Assembly: GCF_030282825.1 (NCBI RefSeq)
Contig: NZ_JASTZU010000011.1
Location: 1 to 47,467, forward strand
DNA: 47,467 nucleotides
Source: Aquibacillus rhizosphaerae
GTDB lineage: Bacteria > Bacillota > Bacilli > Bacillales > Amphibacillaceae
Direction: 5' to 3'
Shown here in pieces: positions 1 to 15,047 of the stretch; the stretch's first letter is position 1, and each line of letters begins with the position of its first letter. The position numbers and the translations under genes were made by a program. The notes beneath the pieces were generated by a model. That model made no database searches. It saw nothing but the letters and a program-made list of their open reading frames with translations, and was not told the origin of the DNA.

Positions 1-884
1 TTCAATTGGTTGAACAATTCAAGGGGAAGTACACAATCACTTCTATTTTGTCTGCCCTAGAAGTGCCACGTTCTACATTCTATCGTTGGATGAATAGTGG
101 AATCACCTATCGGAATCCACATGAAGATATCATTATAGAACTATGCAAAAAATACAAATATCGTTGTGGTCACCGTAAGATTAAAAAGTTGTTGAAGCGT
201 GATCATAATATTGAATTACACCGAAATACAGTACAGAAAATCATGCAAAAACACAATGTACAGTGTAGAGTGAAACCAAAGCGAAGATGGAAATCACAAG
301 GGGAATCAGAAGTAATTGCACCGAATATTCTACAACGTGACTTTACTGCTTCTAAACCAAATGAGAAATGGGTAACGGATATTACGTATATTCAATATGG
401 GAGCGAAACCTTATATCTTTCATCCATTATGGACTTGTATAGTAATGAAATCATTGCATATAAGCTGTATAACCATCAACAGACGCCGCTGGTGATTGAT
501 ACACTCGAAGAGGCATTAATCAATCGTCATAATCCAGAAGGTGTCATTCTTCATTCAGACCAGGGGAGTGTTTATACATCGTATGCCTATCAGAATAACG
601 CGAAGAAAAACCATTTTGTCAGCAGTATGTCAAGACGAGGAAATTGTTGGGATAATGCCGTAATTGAATCCTTTCATTCTAGTTTAAAGTCAGAGGAATT
701 TCAGTATATTAAATTCAATTCTTTATCCAACTTTACTGTTGTTGAGAAAGTGGATGAATACATTAAACATTATAATGAGGAAAGAATTCAAGAAAAATTA
801 GGCTACCTTACGCCAAAAGAATTTGGCGTCGTGGCAGCCTAAAATAGGTGTTTTATATGTGTCTCATATCGCTATGTCAGTTCA
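1..884 (+). mobile_element. IS3-family insertion sequence, right-hand part
   Basis: This is the 3' portion of an IS3-family element, cut by the window's left edge. It holds the OrfB transposase and, about 40 bp past its stop, a plausible right terminus ending ATGTCAGTTCA at 874-884. Read from outside, that terminus begins TGAACTGACAT, the TG...CA style of IS3 ends. The left end, orfA and any target duplication lie outside the window, so the exact end is inferred. The element stops about 21 bp from the atpC stop codon and is oriented convergently with the atp operon. Confidence 0.8.
6..842 (+). CDS. IS3-family transposase OrfB (DDE integrase)
   Basis: This is the catalytic subunit that moves the insertion sequence. 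Residues 15-90 form the HTH_21 region (conserved GHRKIK near 55-60). The rve integrase core follows, with the DDE triad visible as D125 (WVTDITY), D185 (LHSDQGS) and E221 (CWDNAVIESFHS). The D-60-D-35-E spacing is typical of the family. The frame is open to the window edge, and the TTG at 6 is simply the first possible start. In IS3 elements OrfB is normally made as an OrfAB fusion by a -1 frameshift, and the OrfA part is outside the window. No frameshift or internal stop is visible, so the enzyme may be active. Confidence 0.92.
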   Translation: MVEQFKGKYTITSILSALEVPRSTFYRWMNSGITYRNPHEDIIIELCKKYKYRCGHRKIKKLLKRDHNIELHRNTVQKIMQKHNVQCRVKPKRRWKSQGESEVIAPNILQRDFTASKPNEKWVTDITYIQYGSETLYLSSIMDLYSNEIIAYKLYNHQQTPLVIDTLEEALINRHNPEGVILHSDQGSVYTSYAYQNNAKKNHFVSSMSRRGNCWDNAVIESFHSSLKSEEFQYIKFNSLSNFTVVEKVDEYIKHYNEERIQEKLGYLTPKEFGVVAA

Positions 885-905
885 ACTAAAGCCTTTCATT
901 ACTTT

Positions 906-1304
<399 letters not shown>

Positions 1305-1364
1305 TCAAACCCCTCCTTAGGCTGGAATAAAGTAGCTGTTACTCAACCACTCCAAAAAATATTA

Positions 1365-1497
1365 TATCTGCGGTAGCATTTGAGCTGCGGCTCCTAAGTC
1401 CTCGCTGAGACAAGCATAAGCTTTCCATGGGTAAAAGTGCAAAGCCTTTTACAACATTCGGCTTATCCATTTCGGAGCTGAACAGTCACCTCCACAT
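1365..1497 (-). repeat. Structured dispersed repeat, copy 1 (in atpD-atpC spacer)
   Basis: Read on the minus strand, this segment matches the one at 25360-25483. Both start GGAG.TGACTG or GGAGACGACTG, contain TGGATAAG, a variable hairpin and GCTTAT, and end in a conserved block AGCGAGGA.TTAGGAG followed by a C/TG.AGCT motif. In this copy the inner hairpin is GTAAAAG/CTTTTAC and the outer pairing is ATAAGC/GCTTAT. In the other copy the hairpin sequence differs (GTGTCG/CGACAC) but occupies the same place. Preserved structure with changed sequence suggests an RNA or cruciform function. I do not recognise the family. Confidence 0.6.
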
Positions 1498-1503
1498 TAT
1501 AAT

Positions 1504-1620
1504 GAAGTCTAACTTCATGGGCTAAATTGCTTGTAACATAAGCAGTTCACCTTCCGTGACCCAAGACCTGGTTACTTACAGGCACTCTGCTTATGTATCT
1601 CGCATCTGAACAAGCCCGTT
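1504..1620 (-). other. Second structured half of the atpD-atpC spacer
   Basis: This region holds several nested inverted repeats. ACATAAGCAG (1536-1545) pairs with CTGCTTATGT (1587-1596), with an inner CCTG/CAGG hairpin between them. GAAGT/ACTTC pairs at 1504-1516, and TGTAAC/GTTACA pairs across the whole segment. The outer stem shares the ATAAGC/GCTTAT pairing of the neighbouring repeat, so this may be a diverged inverted copy. No open reading frame of note is present. It will be transcribed as part of the atp mRNA and could affect processing or epsilon expression (inference). Confidence 0.5.
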
Positions 1621-1630
1621 ACACTTTCTA

Positions 1631-3052
<1,422 letters not shown>

Positions 3053-3113
3053 TTAAGTCTTCCAATGTATATGAAATATTAATTAACTAAAACGCGATAT
3101 ACATTTGAAGAAA

Positions 3114-5540
<2,427 letters not shown>

Positions 5541-5555
5541 TCACCCCTATCATCA

Positions 5556-6661
<1,106 letters not shown>

Positions 6662-6751
6662 TCAATCTTTAGGTTAAATGAACATAAAGGAAAGGCGAAG
6701 GTTCTTTTTAAAGACGAACTTCGCCATTCCATGTAATATCTTTAAATTTAA

Positions 6752-6991
<240 letters not shown>

Positions 6992-7011
6992 TTATAATTT
7001 TTTATAATATC

Positions 7012-7743
<732 letters not shown>

Positions 7744-7754
7744 TCACCTCTCTT

Positions 7755-8135
7755 TCATGTATTAGTTTTTGTTTCGAAAATGGAAAAATCTATCATAATG
7801 ACTATGTAAGTCGTCATTAATCCAATAATTACGGAAATCACGTGGAAGTAATCATCAAAACGAAGGGCGGTTACTACTGCTAACACTGCAACAGTTAATC
7901 GGGTTACTGTTCCTATACCCAATATTCTTTTCCCTTCGATAACTGCCTGTCCAAATTTATTAATCTTCTTTTGAAGAACCCATAAATTAAAAAAGCTAAG
8001 CACTGAGCCTAATAAAAGGCCGAGGAATACAGTTGTGTATGGCGTGAATCCTGCACCAAGAACAAGCACAGAAATAAAGTAGAGCATCCATTTACGTTGT
8101 CGGTTTATCATTTTCTTATAGATTTCATCCTGCAT
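7755..8135 (-). CDS. atpI: ATP synthase protein I
   Basis: AtpI, 126 aa, is a small four-helix membrane protein encoded at the head of many atp operons. It is implicated in c-ring assembly and in cation handling near the synthase. Four hydrophobic stretches are visible (about 16-34, 36-52, 72-90 and 96-116). It starts ATG just two bases after the atpZ stop, with GGGGACG as ribosome binding site. Assignment rests on position and topology, since the family is poorly conserved. Confidence 0.88.
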   Translation of the reverse strand: MQDEIYKKMINRQRKWMLYFISVLVLGAGFTPYTTVFLGLLLGSVLSFFNLWVLQKKINKFGQAVIEGKRILGIGTVTRLTVAVLAVVTALRFDDYFHVISVIIGLMTTYIVIMIDFSIFETKTNT

Positions 8136-8137
8136 TT

Positions 8138-8362
8138 TTATTCGTCCCCTATGTATTTTCGAACTAAGTAAATGGTACCATATATACCTGCTATTAAACC
8201 TAATACGAAACCAATAATTAAAAAGATGGGTTTGGTAGAATAATAATCATCTAAAAACCTACCTATAAAAATGCCAATGAGCGGACTCCCAACTAATTGA
8301 GACAATATACTACTCGTAATTGCCATACCATAAAACGGATTATCACTTTGCTTTTTGCTCAT
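8138..8362 (-). CDS. atpZ: AtpZ/AtpI-family protein, first gene of atp operon
   Basis: This 74-aa protein has two membrane helices (ITSSILSQLVGSPLIGIFIG and PIFLIIGFVLGLIAGIYGTI) and matches the AtpZ family that pairs with AtpI. AtpZ proteins are proposed to form a Mg2+/Ca2+ channel or assembly factor with AtpI. I chose the ATG at 8362 because AGGGGCGG lies 7 bases upstream. An in-frame start at 8395 would add 11 residues without a good site. First gene of the operon, about 77 nt from the predicted transcription start. Confidence 0.85.
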   Translation of the reverse strand: MSKKQSDNPFYGMAITSSILSQLVGSPLIGIFIGRFLDDYYSTKPIFLIIGFVLGLIAGIYGTIYLVRKYIGDE

Positions 8363-8445
8363 TAAAACCGCCCCTGTATCATAAACAAGTGCCAATCACA
8401 GTGATAAACATCACACTTTGCAACCCTTTTCACCCATACTAAAAC

Positions 8446-8474
8446 AGTGTACAATAGGGGTAAAGTAATGTCAA
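8446..8474 (-). promoter_or_regulatory. Promoter of the atp operon
   Basis: On the minus strand TTGACA (8469-8474) is followed by a 17-bp spacer and TACACT (8446-8451). This is a strong SigA-type promoter, about 77 nt from the atpZ start. The remaining part of the spacer toward vpr (8475-8653) shows no gene. Confidence 0.75.
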
Positions 8475-8649
8475 TTCATTTGGGGGACATTTTATGAGTT
8501 GGATAAAATCCCCAATATATTCAGTTTAAGTTAAAGGTGAGAAGTGTATCTTTAATTATAAAGGAATATACCAATTACTTAAACAACTATTAATGTGAAC
8601 TTTTTGTGACAATTCATACAAGATGTTTACACTTCTCAACACTTAGGGG

Positions 8650-8676
8650 AAAAGGTCTTATTCAATAGATAAGACC
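8650..8676 (-). terminator. Terminator hairpin overlapping the vpr stop codon
   Basis: Minus strand: GGTCTTAT pairs with ATAAGACC across a 7-nt loop and is followed by TTTTCCCC. The stem contains the last codons and the TAA of the upstream protease gene. The U-tract is short, so efficiency may be moderate. Confidence 0.6.
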
Positions 8677-10832
8677 GTCTGATAATTATATGTTTTATCC
8701 TCTGTTGTCTTCACTTCAACATTCGCTATAAATTCACCGTTTTCTGTTATGTTCCTCTTCTTTAATGTTCCTTCAATCACACCAGCTTCTGTATCTTCCA
8801 GGGTGACTAGCGTTTTTTGGAACACTAAGGAATGTGGATCATACAAATCTATAGTAACTGATTTTGCTTCTTCCGGTAGGTAAATTCGATATTCATACTC
8901 CTCTTTCGAGAATGTTTTAAGTGCAAATTCTAATCCCATCGCTTTTGGATAATCTGCTTCTCGGTTTATAAATAAATATGGTAGTTGGTAGCTTGTATCT
9001 TTCGCCTTTAACGTAATCCAGCCCTGATGTAACCCCTTGTCCATCATATTACTTATTACAGAAAGCTGAATGGAAACATTTTTCTTATCCCCAGGCTCTA
9101 GTGTGAACGATTTTGGTAGCTGCCAGCTTAAACCATGTGTATTCTGTGGTAATTCAAAATGATAAGTTTTTGTTTCCTTTGATACATTTTCAATTTTCAC
9201 ATCTACTGTTTGGGAGTCTTTCAGCTTATCTATTTTCCCAAAAGCCAACATTGGGTTATAAATAATCGTTTCTGTGTCAATAGCTGCTTGTGGTTGCATC
9301 CGTCCCATACCTTGATCAATTGGGTTATACAATCCTTTGCCATTCTTTAATGGTAAAGCTGTCGTTAGCAATGCACCCTTTAATTGCTCAGGTTTCCAGT
9401 CTGGATGGGCTTGCTTAACAAGCGCTAACCCACCTGCAACATGCGGAGACGCCATGCTCGTTCCTTGCAGTTCTCGGTAACCGCCAGGGACAGTACTGAC
9501 AATTGCTGCACCTGGTGCAACAATTTCAGGCTTAATATTCCAGTTTGTAGTAACCGGGCCTCTTGAGCTGAAATCCGCTATTTTGTCTTGAATATTTTGA
9601 TAGGTCGTATCAATCCAATATTCACCTTCTGTTACGTGATCCATTAACCATTGACCATCTTTCTTTCCTACAGCTGCAACCGGTATATCAATCGGGCCTT
9701 GACTATCATCAAGTGAACCTTGTAATATTCCTTCTTCATTGTTATAAATAATGAGCGCATTTGCACCAGCCTCAGCTGCTTTCCTTGCTTTTTCAGAAAA
9801 AGGAACTATTCCTCTTTCCATGATAACGACTTTACCTCGGGCATTGGGAAGTTCTTCTTCTCCCAAGCCTCCATCTATTAGTGGATATTCTTTTTCAAGA
9901 TCCCATGGTTTTGATCCCGCTAAAGGAGCTAATTCAATTCGTTTGTCTTCAAAGGAATCTTCCAGAAAAGGAATTTTCATTGGTGGAGTTGAAGCACCAA
10001 CTGAAACGGCTTTTGGTGATGTAGCTGGTGAACCAACCGTCCAATTTGCCGGGCCTGAATTTCCATTAGCTATTACGATAGATACGCCGCGATCAACGGC
10101 ATGGTTAACAGCAATACTCGTAGGCCAATCTGGACCATTGACTGTATTTCCTAGTGACATATTAATGACATCCATGCCATCTTTGACAGCTTTTTCAATG
10201 GCTGCAATCACTTGAATCGATGTACCCCTCCCGCCTGGGCCAAGTGCACGATATCCATATAGATCTGCTTCTGGTGCAATACCTTTCATGTTGCCGCTTG
10301 CTGCGATAATTCCCGAAACATGTGTCCCGTGTAAAGTTGGCTCACCTTGTTCAGGTAAGGTTTCCATTGGATCATCGTCTAAATCCACTAAATCATAGCC
10401 ACCTTTATAATTAGCCGATAAATCAGGATGACTATAATCAACTCCCGTATCGATAACACCGACCTTTACACCTTTTCCTGTAAATTTCATTTGTTCTGTG
10501 TCGATATCATCCGTTTCTGTTAAAAACGGAACACTACGGTTAATATTTGTTTGATACGTGCGGACCGGATAGGACTTCTTAACAAAATGCAGGGATCCCA
10601 TCCGTTCTAAGTTACTTGCTTTTCCTTTCAAAGCTATTCCGGTAAAAATTGTATCGTATACTTGAACTACTTCAATTAATGGGTGGTAGTCTTCAATGTA
10701 TTGCCTATGTTTATGCGGATCGCCTTCCACTTCAATAATGATTGATTGTTCCTCTTCTATTGCTTTGATATGTACAGAGAAAAAGATCGTGGTGAAAAAG
10801 AAACATAATAGTATTTTTGTGATTACTTTCAT
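8658..10832 (-). CDS. vpr: Secreted subtilisin-like serine protease (Vpr-like)
   Basis: This 724-aa extracellular S8 peptidase has a signal peptide at about 1-24 and an inhibitor-I9-like propeptide (about 28-95). In the catalytic domain, D128 (VIDTG), H168 (HGTH), the oxyanion Asn (ANGNSG, 256-258) and S459 (GTSMASPHVAGG) are all visible. A PA (protease-associated) domain is inserted at about 320-410. A C-terminal beta-rich region (about 530-724) resembles the Fn3-like tail of this family. The architecture matches Bacillus minor extracellular protease Vpr (about 800 aa), though this one is somewhat shorter. It is monocistronic, with its own terminator before the atp promoter. It starts ATG after a GAGGGGAAG site. 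Likely role: nutrient scavenging or processing of secreted peptides. Confidence 0.88.
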   Translation of the reverse strand: MKVITKILLCFFFTTIFFSVHIKAIEEEQSIIIEVEGDPHKHRQYIEDYHPLIEVVQVYDTIFTGIALKGKASNLERMGSLHFVKKSYPVRTYQTNINRSVPFLTETDDIDTEQMKFTGKGVKVGVIDTGVDYSHPDLSANYKGGYDLVDLDDDPMETLPEQGEPTLHGTHVSGIIAASGNMKGIAPEADLYGYRALGPGGRGTSIQVIAAIEKAVKDGMDVINMSLGNTVNGPDWPTSIAVNHAVDRGVSIVIANGNSGPANWTVGSPATSPKAVSVGASTPPMKIPFLEDSFEDKRIELAPLAGSKPWDLEKEYPLIDGGLGEEELPNARGKVVIMERGIVPFSEKARKAAEAGANALIIYNNEEGILQGSLDDSQGPIDIPVAAVGKKDGQWLMDHVTEGEYWIDTTYQNIQDKIADFSSRGPVTTNWNIKPEIVAPGAAIVSTVPGGYRELQGTSMASPHVAGGLALVKQAHPDWKPEQLKGALLTTALPLKNGKGLYNPIDQGMGRMQPQAAIDTETIIYNPMLAFGKIDKLKDSQTVDVKIENVSKETKTYHFELPQNTHGLSWQLPKSFTLEPGDKKNVSIQLSVISNMMDKGLHQGWITLKAKDTSYQLPYLFINREADYPKAMGLEFALKTFSKEEYEYRIYLPEEAKSVTIDLYDPHSLVFQKTLVTLEDTEAGVIEGTLKKRNITENGEFIANVEVKTTEDKTYNYQTVLSIE

Positions 10833-10999
10833 ATTTGAACTTCCCCTCTTTTTCTATTTAGTATGAGAGGATTTATTGATTTTCATGCATGGTAAATTTG
10901 CTTAGGAAGAGTTCGTATTTACTTTTGCCAGCTTTGGCATATGGTGGGATAATTATTATGTAGGTTTTCTATTAATTAGGGCTATTTTTGAACTAGCTT

Positions 11000-11240
11000 T
11001 TTTCTAAAAGTTTGTTGTTTATGACAGATAATATATAAAGTACGCAGTAAGACATTCTTAATTTTTTTGCATTCTTTCCAAGTTGGGTGGTAATCCGGCG
11101 CTGCGGGAAAATACTCCCTTTCCATGGGGAACGCCTCAGTCTCCTCGTTCGCAAAAAGCGCTCTCTGTGGGGTCTTCAGACTGTTCCTTTCCCATAGGAG
11201 TGTCGCATTTCCCCTCCGCTTCGTATAATTTTCTTTCTAA
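11000..11240 (+). repeat. Dispersed GC-rich repeat, copy A
   Basis: This non-coding repeat begins with an AT-rich lead (TTTCTAAAAG..TTGT followed by GACAGATAA.ATATAAAGTAC). It then has a GC-rich core with CTTTCC.GGGG, GCCTCAG.CTCCTCG, TG.GGGTCTTC and GGAGTGTCG. Copy C at 29430-29690 shares both lead and core in the same orientation, and copy B at 11340-11505 is inverted. The rest of the 10833-11663 spacer contains no recognisable gene. Confidence 0.75.
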
Positions 11241-11339
11241 GTGTGAGGGTAGTTAGGGTTTGATTTCATGCACTATAAAGAAACATATTAAAAACTTAAC
11301 TACCAGATGAAATGTTATTCTAATCTAATAGATGCTGTT

Positions 11340-11505
11340 TTCAGCGGATCAAGTTAAATTGGCGACACTCCTGCAGGAACAGCGCGAGCTGAAGATCCAC
11401 TCAGAAGTGGTTTTCTTCTGAGTTAGCTGAAGCCGTGCCTGCGGAAAGGGAGTCGATTTTGCTTGAGGAGCGGGGTCAGTACTCTACTGCGTACTTTATA
11501 TCAAG
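11340..11505 (-). repeat. Dispersed GC-rich repeat, copy B (inverted)
   Basis: The reverse complement shows TATAAAGTACGCAGTA (11485-11500), then CTCCCTTTCCGCAGGCACGG, and later CTGTTCCTGCAGGAGTGTCG. This is the same design as copies A and C. Its TATAAAGTACGCAGTA is an exact 16-bp inverted match to 11034-11049 in copy A, so A and B form a large inverted pair in one intergenic region. Confidence 0.75.
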
Positions 11506-11657
11506 TTCGCAGTTGTAAAGGGACAATGTTTTCGAAAAGAGCCTTGTTCTAATATTTTTCTGAGCTCGGTCTGACTAATTTCTATTTTCTACTGTAATGA
11601 AGCTTATTTCAGGTCCATCTATATATAGAGATGGACAATTTGAATTGCTTTCAAGTA

Positions 11658-11688
11658 TAAAAAAACTATCGAGAAATTCTCGATAGTT
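11658..11688 (-). terminator. Terminator of mnaA
   Basis: AACTATCGAGAA and TTCTCGATAGTT form a 12-bp inverted repeat with a minimal loop, followed on the minus strand by a run of T. The stem begins within the mnaA stop codon. Confidence 0.85.
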
Positions 11689-12832
11689 ATACGTTAAATG
11701 GATCTGGTTTAGAATCTGATTCGTTAAAGAAGAAGCGGATTGCATCTGCAATTCTTGCTGATGCTTGGCCATCCCCATATGGATTAGATGCTTGTGCCAT
11801 TTGTTTATGGGCTTCTGGATTCGAAAGCAGTTCATTGGCTAAATTAAAAATGTTATCTTCTTCTGTTCCAGCTAATTTTAATGTACCAACTGCAATTCCT
11901 TCTGGACGTTCTGTTGTATCACGCAATACAAGTACAGGAACACCTAAAGATGGCGCTTCTTCTTGGACACCACCAGAGTCTGTCAATATCAAATGGGCTC
12001 TACTAGCAAAGTTATGAAAATCGACAACTCCAAGTGGTTCTATTAATTGAATGCGGTCATCGTTACCTAATATTTCGTTGGCAGTTTCCTGAACGACTGG
12101 ATTCAAGTGAACTGGATATAACACTTGTATGTCATCATGCGTTTCCACTAATCGTTTAATAGCTCGGAACATTTGCTGCATATTTTTCCCTAGGTTTTCA
12201 CGACGGTGAGCTGTCATTAGCACAAGCCGCTTATTCCCTATCCCTTCTAATACAGGACTTTGGTACGCGTTGTTAACCGTAGTTTTCAGCGCATCTATTG
12301 CAGTATTACCTGTAACAAAAATATTATCAGCAGGTTTATTTTCATTTAACAAATTTTGTTTTGATTGATCTGTCGGTGAAAAATGAAGATCAGCCATAAC
12401 GCCAGTAAGTTGTCTATTCATTTCTTCTGGATACGGAGAATATTTATTCCATGTACGAAGTCCCGCTTCCACATGACCAACTGCAATTTGATTGTAGTAA
12501 GCGGCAAGCGACGCTGCAAACGTTGTCGTTGTATCACCATGAACAAGCACAATATCTGGTTTTGTTTCTTGCATCACTTGATCTAAACCTTCTAAGGCCC
12601 TCGTTGTGATTTGAGCTAACGTTTGTCTGGACTTCATTATATTTAGGTCATAATCAGGTGTGATACCAAAAATATCTAATACTTGATCAAGCATCTCTCT
12701 ATGCTGAGCCGTTACAGTCACAATCGCTTCAAATTGTTCCGGCCTTTTTTTAAGTTCTAACACTAACGGAGCCATTTTGATTGCCTCTGGCCTTGTACCA
12801 AATATAGTCATAACTTTTATTCTTTTACCCAT
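11687..12832 (-). CDS. mnaA: UDP-N-acetylglucosamine 2-epimerase (non-hydrolysing)
   Basis: MnaA/WecB, 381 aa, interconverts UDP-GlcNAc and UDP-ManNAc in the cytoplasm, supplying ManNAc for teichoic-acid linkage units and other wall polymers. Family marks: FGTRPEAIKMAP at the N terminus, TVTAQHREMLDQVL, HGDTTTTFAASLAAYY, VGHVEAGLRT and LTDSGGVQEEAPSLGVPVLVLR (shown here only in part). I chose ATG at 12832 because TTGGAG lies 8 bases upstream. It follows upp by 34 bp and ends in its own strong terminator. Confidence 0.95.
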   Translation of the reverse strand: MGKRIKVMTIFGTRPEAIKMAPLVLELKKRPEQFEAIVTVTAQHREMLDQVLDIFGITPDYDLNIMKSRQTLAQITTRALEGLDQVMQETKPDIVLVHGDTTTTFAASLAAYYNQIAVGHVEAGLRTWNKYSPYPEEMNRQLTGVMADLHFSPTDQSKQNLLNENKPADNIFVTGNTAIDALKTTVNNAYQSPVLEGIGNKRLVLMTAHRRENLGKNMQQMFRAIKRLVETHDDIQVLYPVHLNPVVQETANEILGNDDRIQLIEPLGVVDFHNFASRAHLILTDSGGVQEEAPSLGVPVLVLRDTTERPEGIAVGTLKLAGTEEDNIFNLANELLSNPEAHKQMAQASNPYGDGQASARIADAIRFFFNESDSKPDPFNV

Positions 12833-12866
12833 TAAACTCACTCCAATTGCTAGCTATTTTTAAATT

Positions 12867-13496
12867 CTACTTCGTGCCGAATAAACGGTCTCCAGCGTCA
12901 CCTAAGCCTGGAACGATATATCCATGGTCATTTAACTTTTCATCTAAAGCTGCTAAGTAAATATCAACATCAGGGTGTTCCTCTTGGATTACTTTTACAC
13001 CTTCTGGCGCACCGACTAAACACATTAACTTAATGTTTGTTGCACCACGTTTTTTTAGTGAATGGATCGCATCATTTGCTGAACCACCTGTTGCCAACAT
13101 TGGATCAATGACGATAAGTTCACGTTCTTCGATATCTGAAGGTAATTTAATATAATATTCGACCGGCGTTAATGTTTCTGGATCACGGTAAAGTCCAACA
13201 TGCCCTACTTTTGCTGCTGGAATTAAACTGAGAATACCATCAACCATCCCAAGCCCTGCACGCAAAATTGGCACTAAACCAATTTTTTTACCACTAAGTA
13301 TTTTGGTTTTCGCAGTCGTTACCGGTGTTTCAATCGTTATTTCCTCGACAGGTAAATCTCTTGTAATTTCAAAGGCCATAAGCCCAGCTACTTCATCAAC
13401 TAGCTCACGAAATTCTTTTGTTCCTGTCTTTTTATTTCTTATGTAGGTAAGTTTATGTTGAATTAATGGATGATCCAGTACAAATACATTACTCAC
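12867..13496 (-). CDS. upp: Uracil phosphoribosyltransferase
   Basis: Upp, 209 aa, converts uracil and PRPP to UMP in pyrimidine salvage. The PRPP-binding motif is [16 protein letters not shown], and the C-terminal uracil-recognition segment is [17 protein letters not shown]. The length is exactly typical. Gene order (glyA upstream, atp cluster downstream) matches Bacillus. Two SigA-like promoters precede it; the better one is listed separately. Confidence 0.97.
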   Translation of the reverse strand: MSNVFVLDHPLIQHKLTYIRNKKTGTKEFRELVDEVAGLMAFEITRDLPVEEITIETPVTTAKTKILSGKKIGLVPILRAGLGMVDGILSLIPAAKVGHVGLYRDPETLTPVEYYIKLPSDIEERELIVIDPMLATGGSANDAIHSLKKRGATNIKLMCLVGAPEGVKVIQEEHPDVDIYLAALDEKLNDHGYIVPGLGDAGDRLFGTK

Positions 13497-13532
13497 GATA
13501 CGATCACTCCTTCTATTTTTTACATCCTTAAA

Positions 13533-13561
13533 AGTGTACTGAAAAAATGGCTTGCTTTCAA
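13533..13561 (-). promoter_or_regulatory. Promoter of upp
   Basis: Minus strand TTGAAA (13556-13561), 17-bp spacer, TACACT (13533-13538), about 30 nt before the upp ATG. A second possible promoter, TTGAAT-17-TATCTT, lies just upstream. Confidence 0.6.
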
Positions 13562-13669
13562 GCGAAGATACAATATTTTTGTCGATAATTCAAGCAAGTT
13601 CATGCAATTGTTAGTTTTCCCAATCTATTTACTTTGATTACACATCCATTTAATAGCGTTCTTTAGATA

Positions 13670-13711
13670 TTAAAACAGTCCCTCACCACTTCAAACAGAG
13701 GACAAGGGACC
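13670..13711 (-). terminator. Terminator of glyA
   Basis: GTCCCT near 13706-13711 pairs with AGGGAC near 13679-13684 on the minus strand and is followed by TGTTTTAAT. It lies immediately after the glyA stop. Confidence 0.55.
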
Positions 13712-13718
13712 ACATCTA

Positions 13719-14954
13719 CTATTGATATAAGGGAAATTTACCGGTTAAGGTTTTGACTCTTTCTCTCGCTTCTTCTAATTTTGCATCGTCATTTATATTC
13801 TTTAACGTAAAAGCAATGATCGATGCAACTTCTTCCATCTCTTCCAAACCAAATCCTCGAGATGTAACCGCAGCTGTTCCTACACGAACTCCACTAGTCA
13901 CGAATGGACTTTCTGGATCAAAAGGAATAGTGTTTTTGTTTGTTGTAATACCGATATCATCCAATGCTTTTTCTGCATCTTTTCCAGTTAAGTTAAGACC
14001 ACGAACGTCTAGTAATAATAAATGGTTATCTGTACCACTAGAAGAGATGCGAATACCTTCTGCTTGAAGAGCCTCACCAAAACGCTTGGCATTGGCAATG
14101 ATATTTTTTGAATACTCTTTAAATTCAGGCTGTAATGCTTCCTTAAAGGCTACCGCTTTTGCAGCGATTACGTGCATTAATGGGCCACCTTGCATACCAG
14201 GAAATACTGTCTTATCGATTTTCTTGGCAAATTCCTCGTTGCACATAATCATTCCACCACGAGGTCCACGTAATGTTTTATGTGTTGTCGTTGTAACAAA
14301 ATGGGCATGCGGAACCGGATCTGGGTGAAGACCACTTGCTACAAGTCCAGCAATATGAGCCATGTCGACCATTAAATATGCGCCAACTTCATCGGCAATA
14401 GCACGGAACTTTTCGAAATCAATTGTACGTGGATAGGCACTGGCACCAGCAACAATTAATTTAGGTTTGACTTGTTTCGCTTTTTCTAAAACAGCATCAT
14501 AATCTAGTTGTTCAGAATGCTCGTCCACACCGTATTCTTCAAAATTGTAAAGTAAACCACTGAAATTCACCGGACTTCCGTGTGTTAAGTGGCCACCATG
14601 ACTTAAGTTCATACCAAGAACTGTGTCTCCTGGTTCTAACACCGTGAAGTAAACAGCCATGTTAGCTTGTGCCCCGGAGTGCGGCTGTACGTTAACATGT
14701 TCAGCTCCAAACAGTTCTTTAGCACGGTCACGAGCTAAATCTTCCACTACGTCTACGTGCTCACAACCACCATAATAACGTTTGCCTGGATAACCTTCAG
14801 CATATTTGTTCGTCAATACAGAACCTTGAGCTTCCATCACCGCTTGCGATACAAAATTCTCTGATGCAATCAGTTCAATTTTGTCATTCTGACGGTTTCT
14901 TTCATCTTCAATCGCATTAAAAACATCTAAATCAAATTGTTTAACGTGATCCAT
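13719..14954 (-). CDS. glyA: Serine hydroxymethyltransferase
   Basis: GlyA, 411 aa, is a PLP enzyme converting serine and tetrahydrofolate to glycine and methylene-THF, the main one-carbon source. The PLP lysine is K226 in [14 protein letters not shown]. Other marks are LIASENFVS (28-36), [15 protein letters not shown] (49-63) and [11 protein letters not shown] (92-102). It starts ATG after a GGGGGAAAT site. It is monocistronic, between ywlG and upp as in Bacillus. Confidence 0.98.
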   Translation of the reverse strand: MDHVKQFDLDVFNAIEDERNRQNDKIELIASENFVSQAVMEAQGSVLTNKYAEGYPGKRYYGGCEHVDVVEDLARDRAKELFGAEHVNVQPHSGAQANMAVYFTVLEPGDTVLGMNLSHGGHLTHGSPVNFSGLLYNFEEYGVDEHSEQLDYDAVLEKAKQVKPKLIVAGASAYPRTIDFEKFRAIADEVGAYLMVDMAHIAGLVASGLHPDPVPHAHFVTTTTHKTLRGPRGGMIMCNEEFAKKIDKTVFPGMQGGPLMHVIAAKAVAFKEALQPEFKEYSKNIIANAKRFGEALQAEGIRISSSGTDNHLLLLDVRGLNLTGKDAEKALDDIGITTNKNTIPFDPESPFVTSGVRVGTAAVTSRGFGLEEMEEVASIIAFTLKNINDDAKLEEARERVKTLTGKFPLYQ

Positions 14955-15047
14955 TCGTATTTCCCCCTTATCCTATTTCTTATTTATAGTAAGATGTTGT
15001 TTACCTCCGTTAGGAAGTATGCACATCATTGTGCAAAAAGAGATACC

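Noticed and set aside
15020-15035. TGCACA/TGTGCA hairpin between ywlG and glyA as a terminator
   Set aside because: The stem is six bases with no U-tract.
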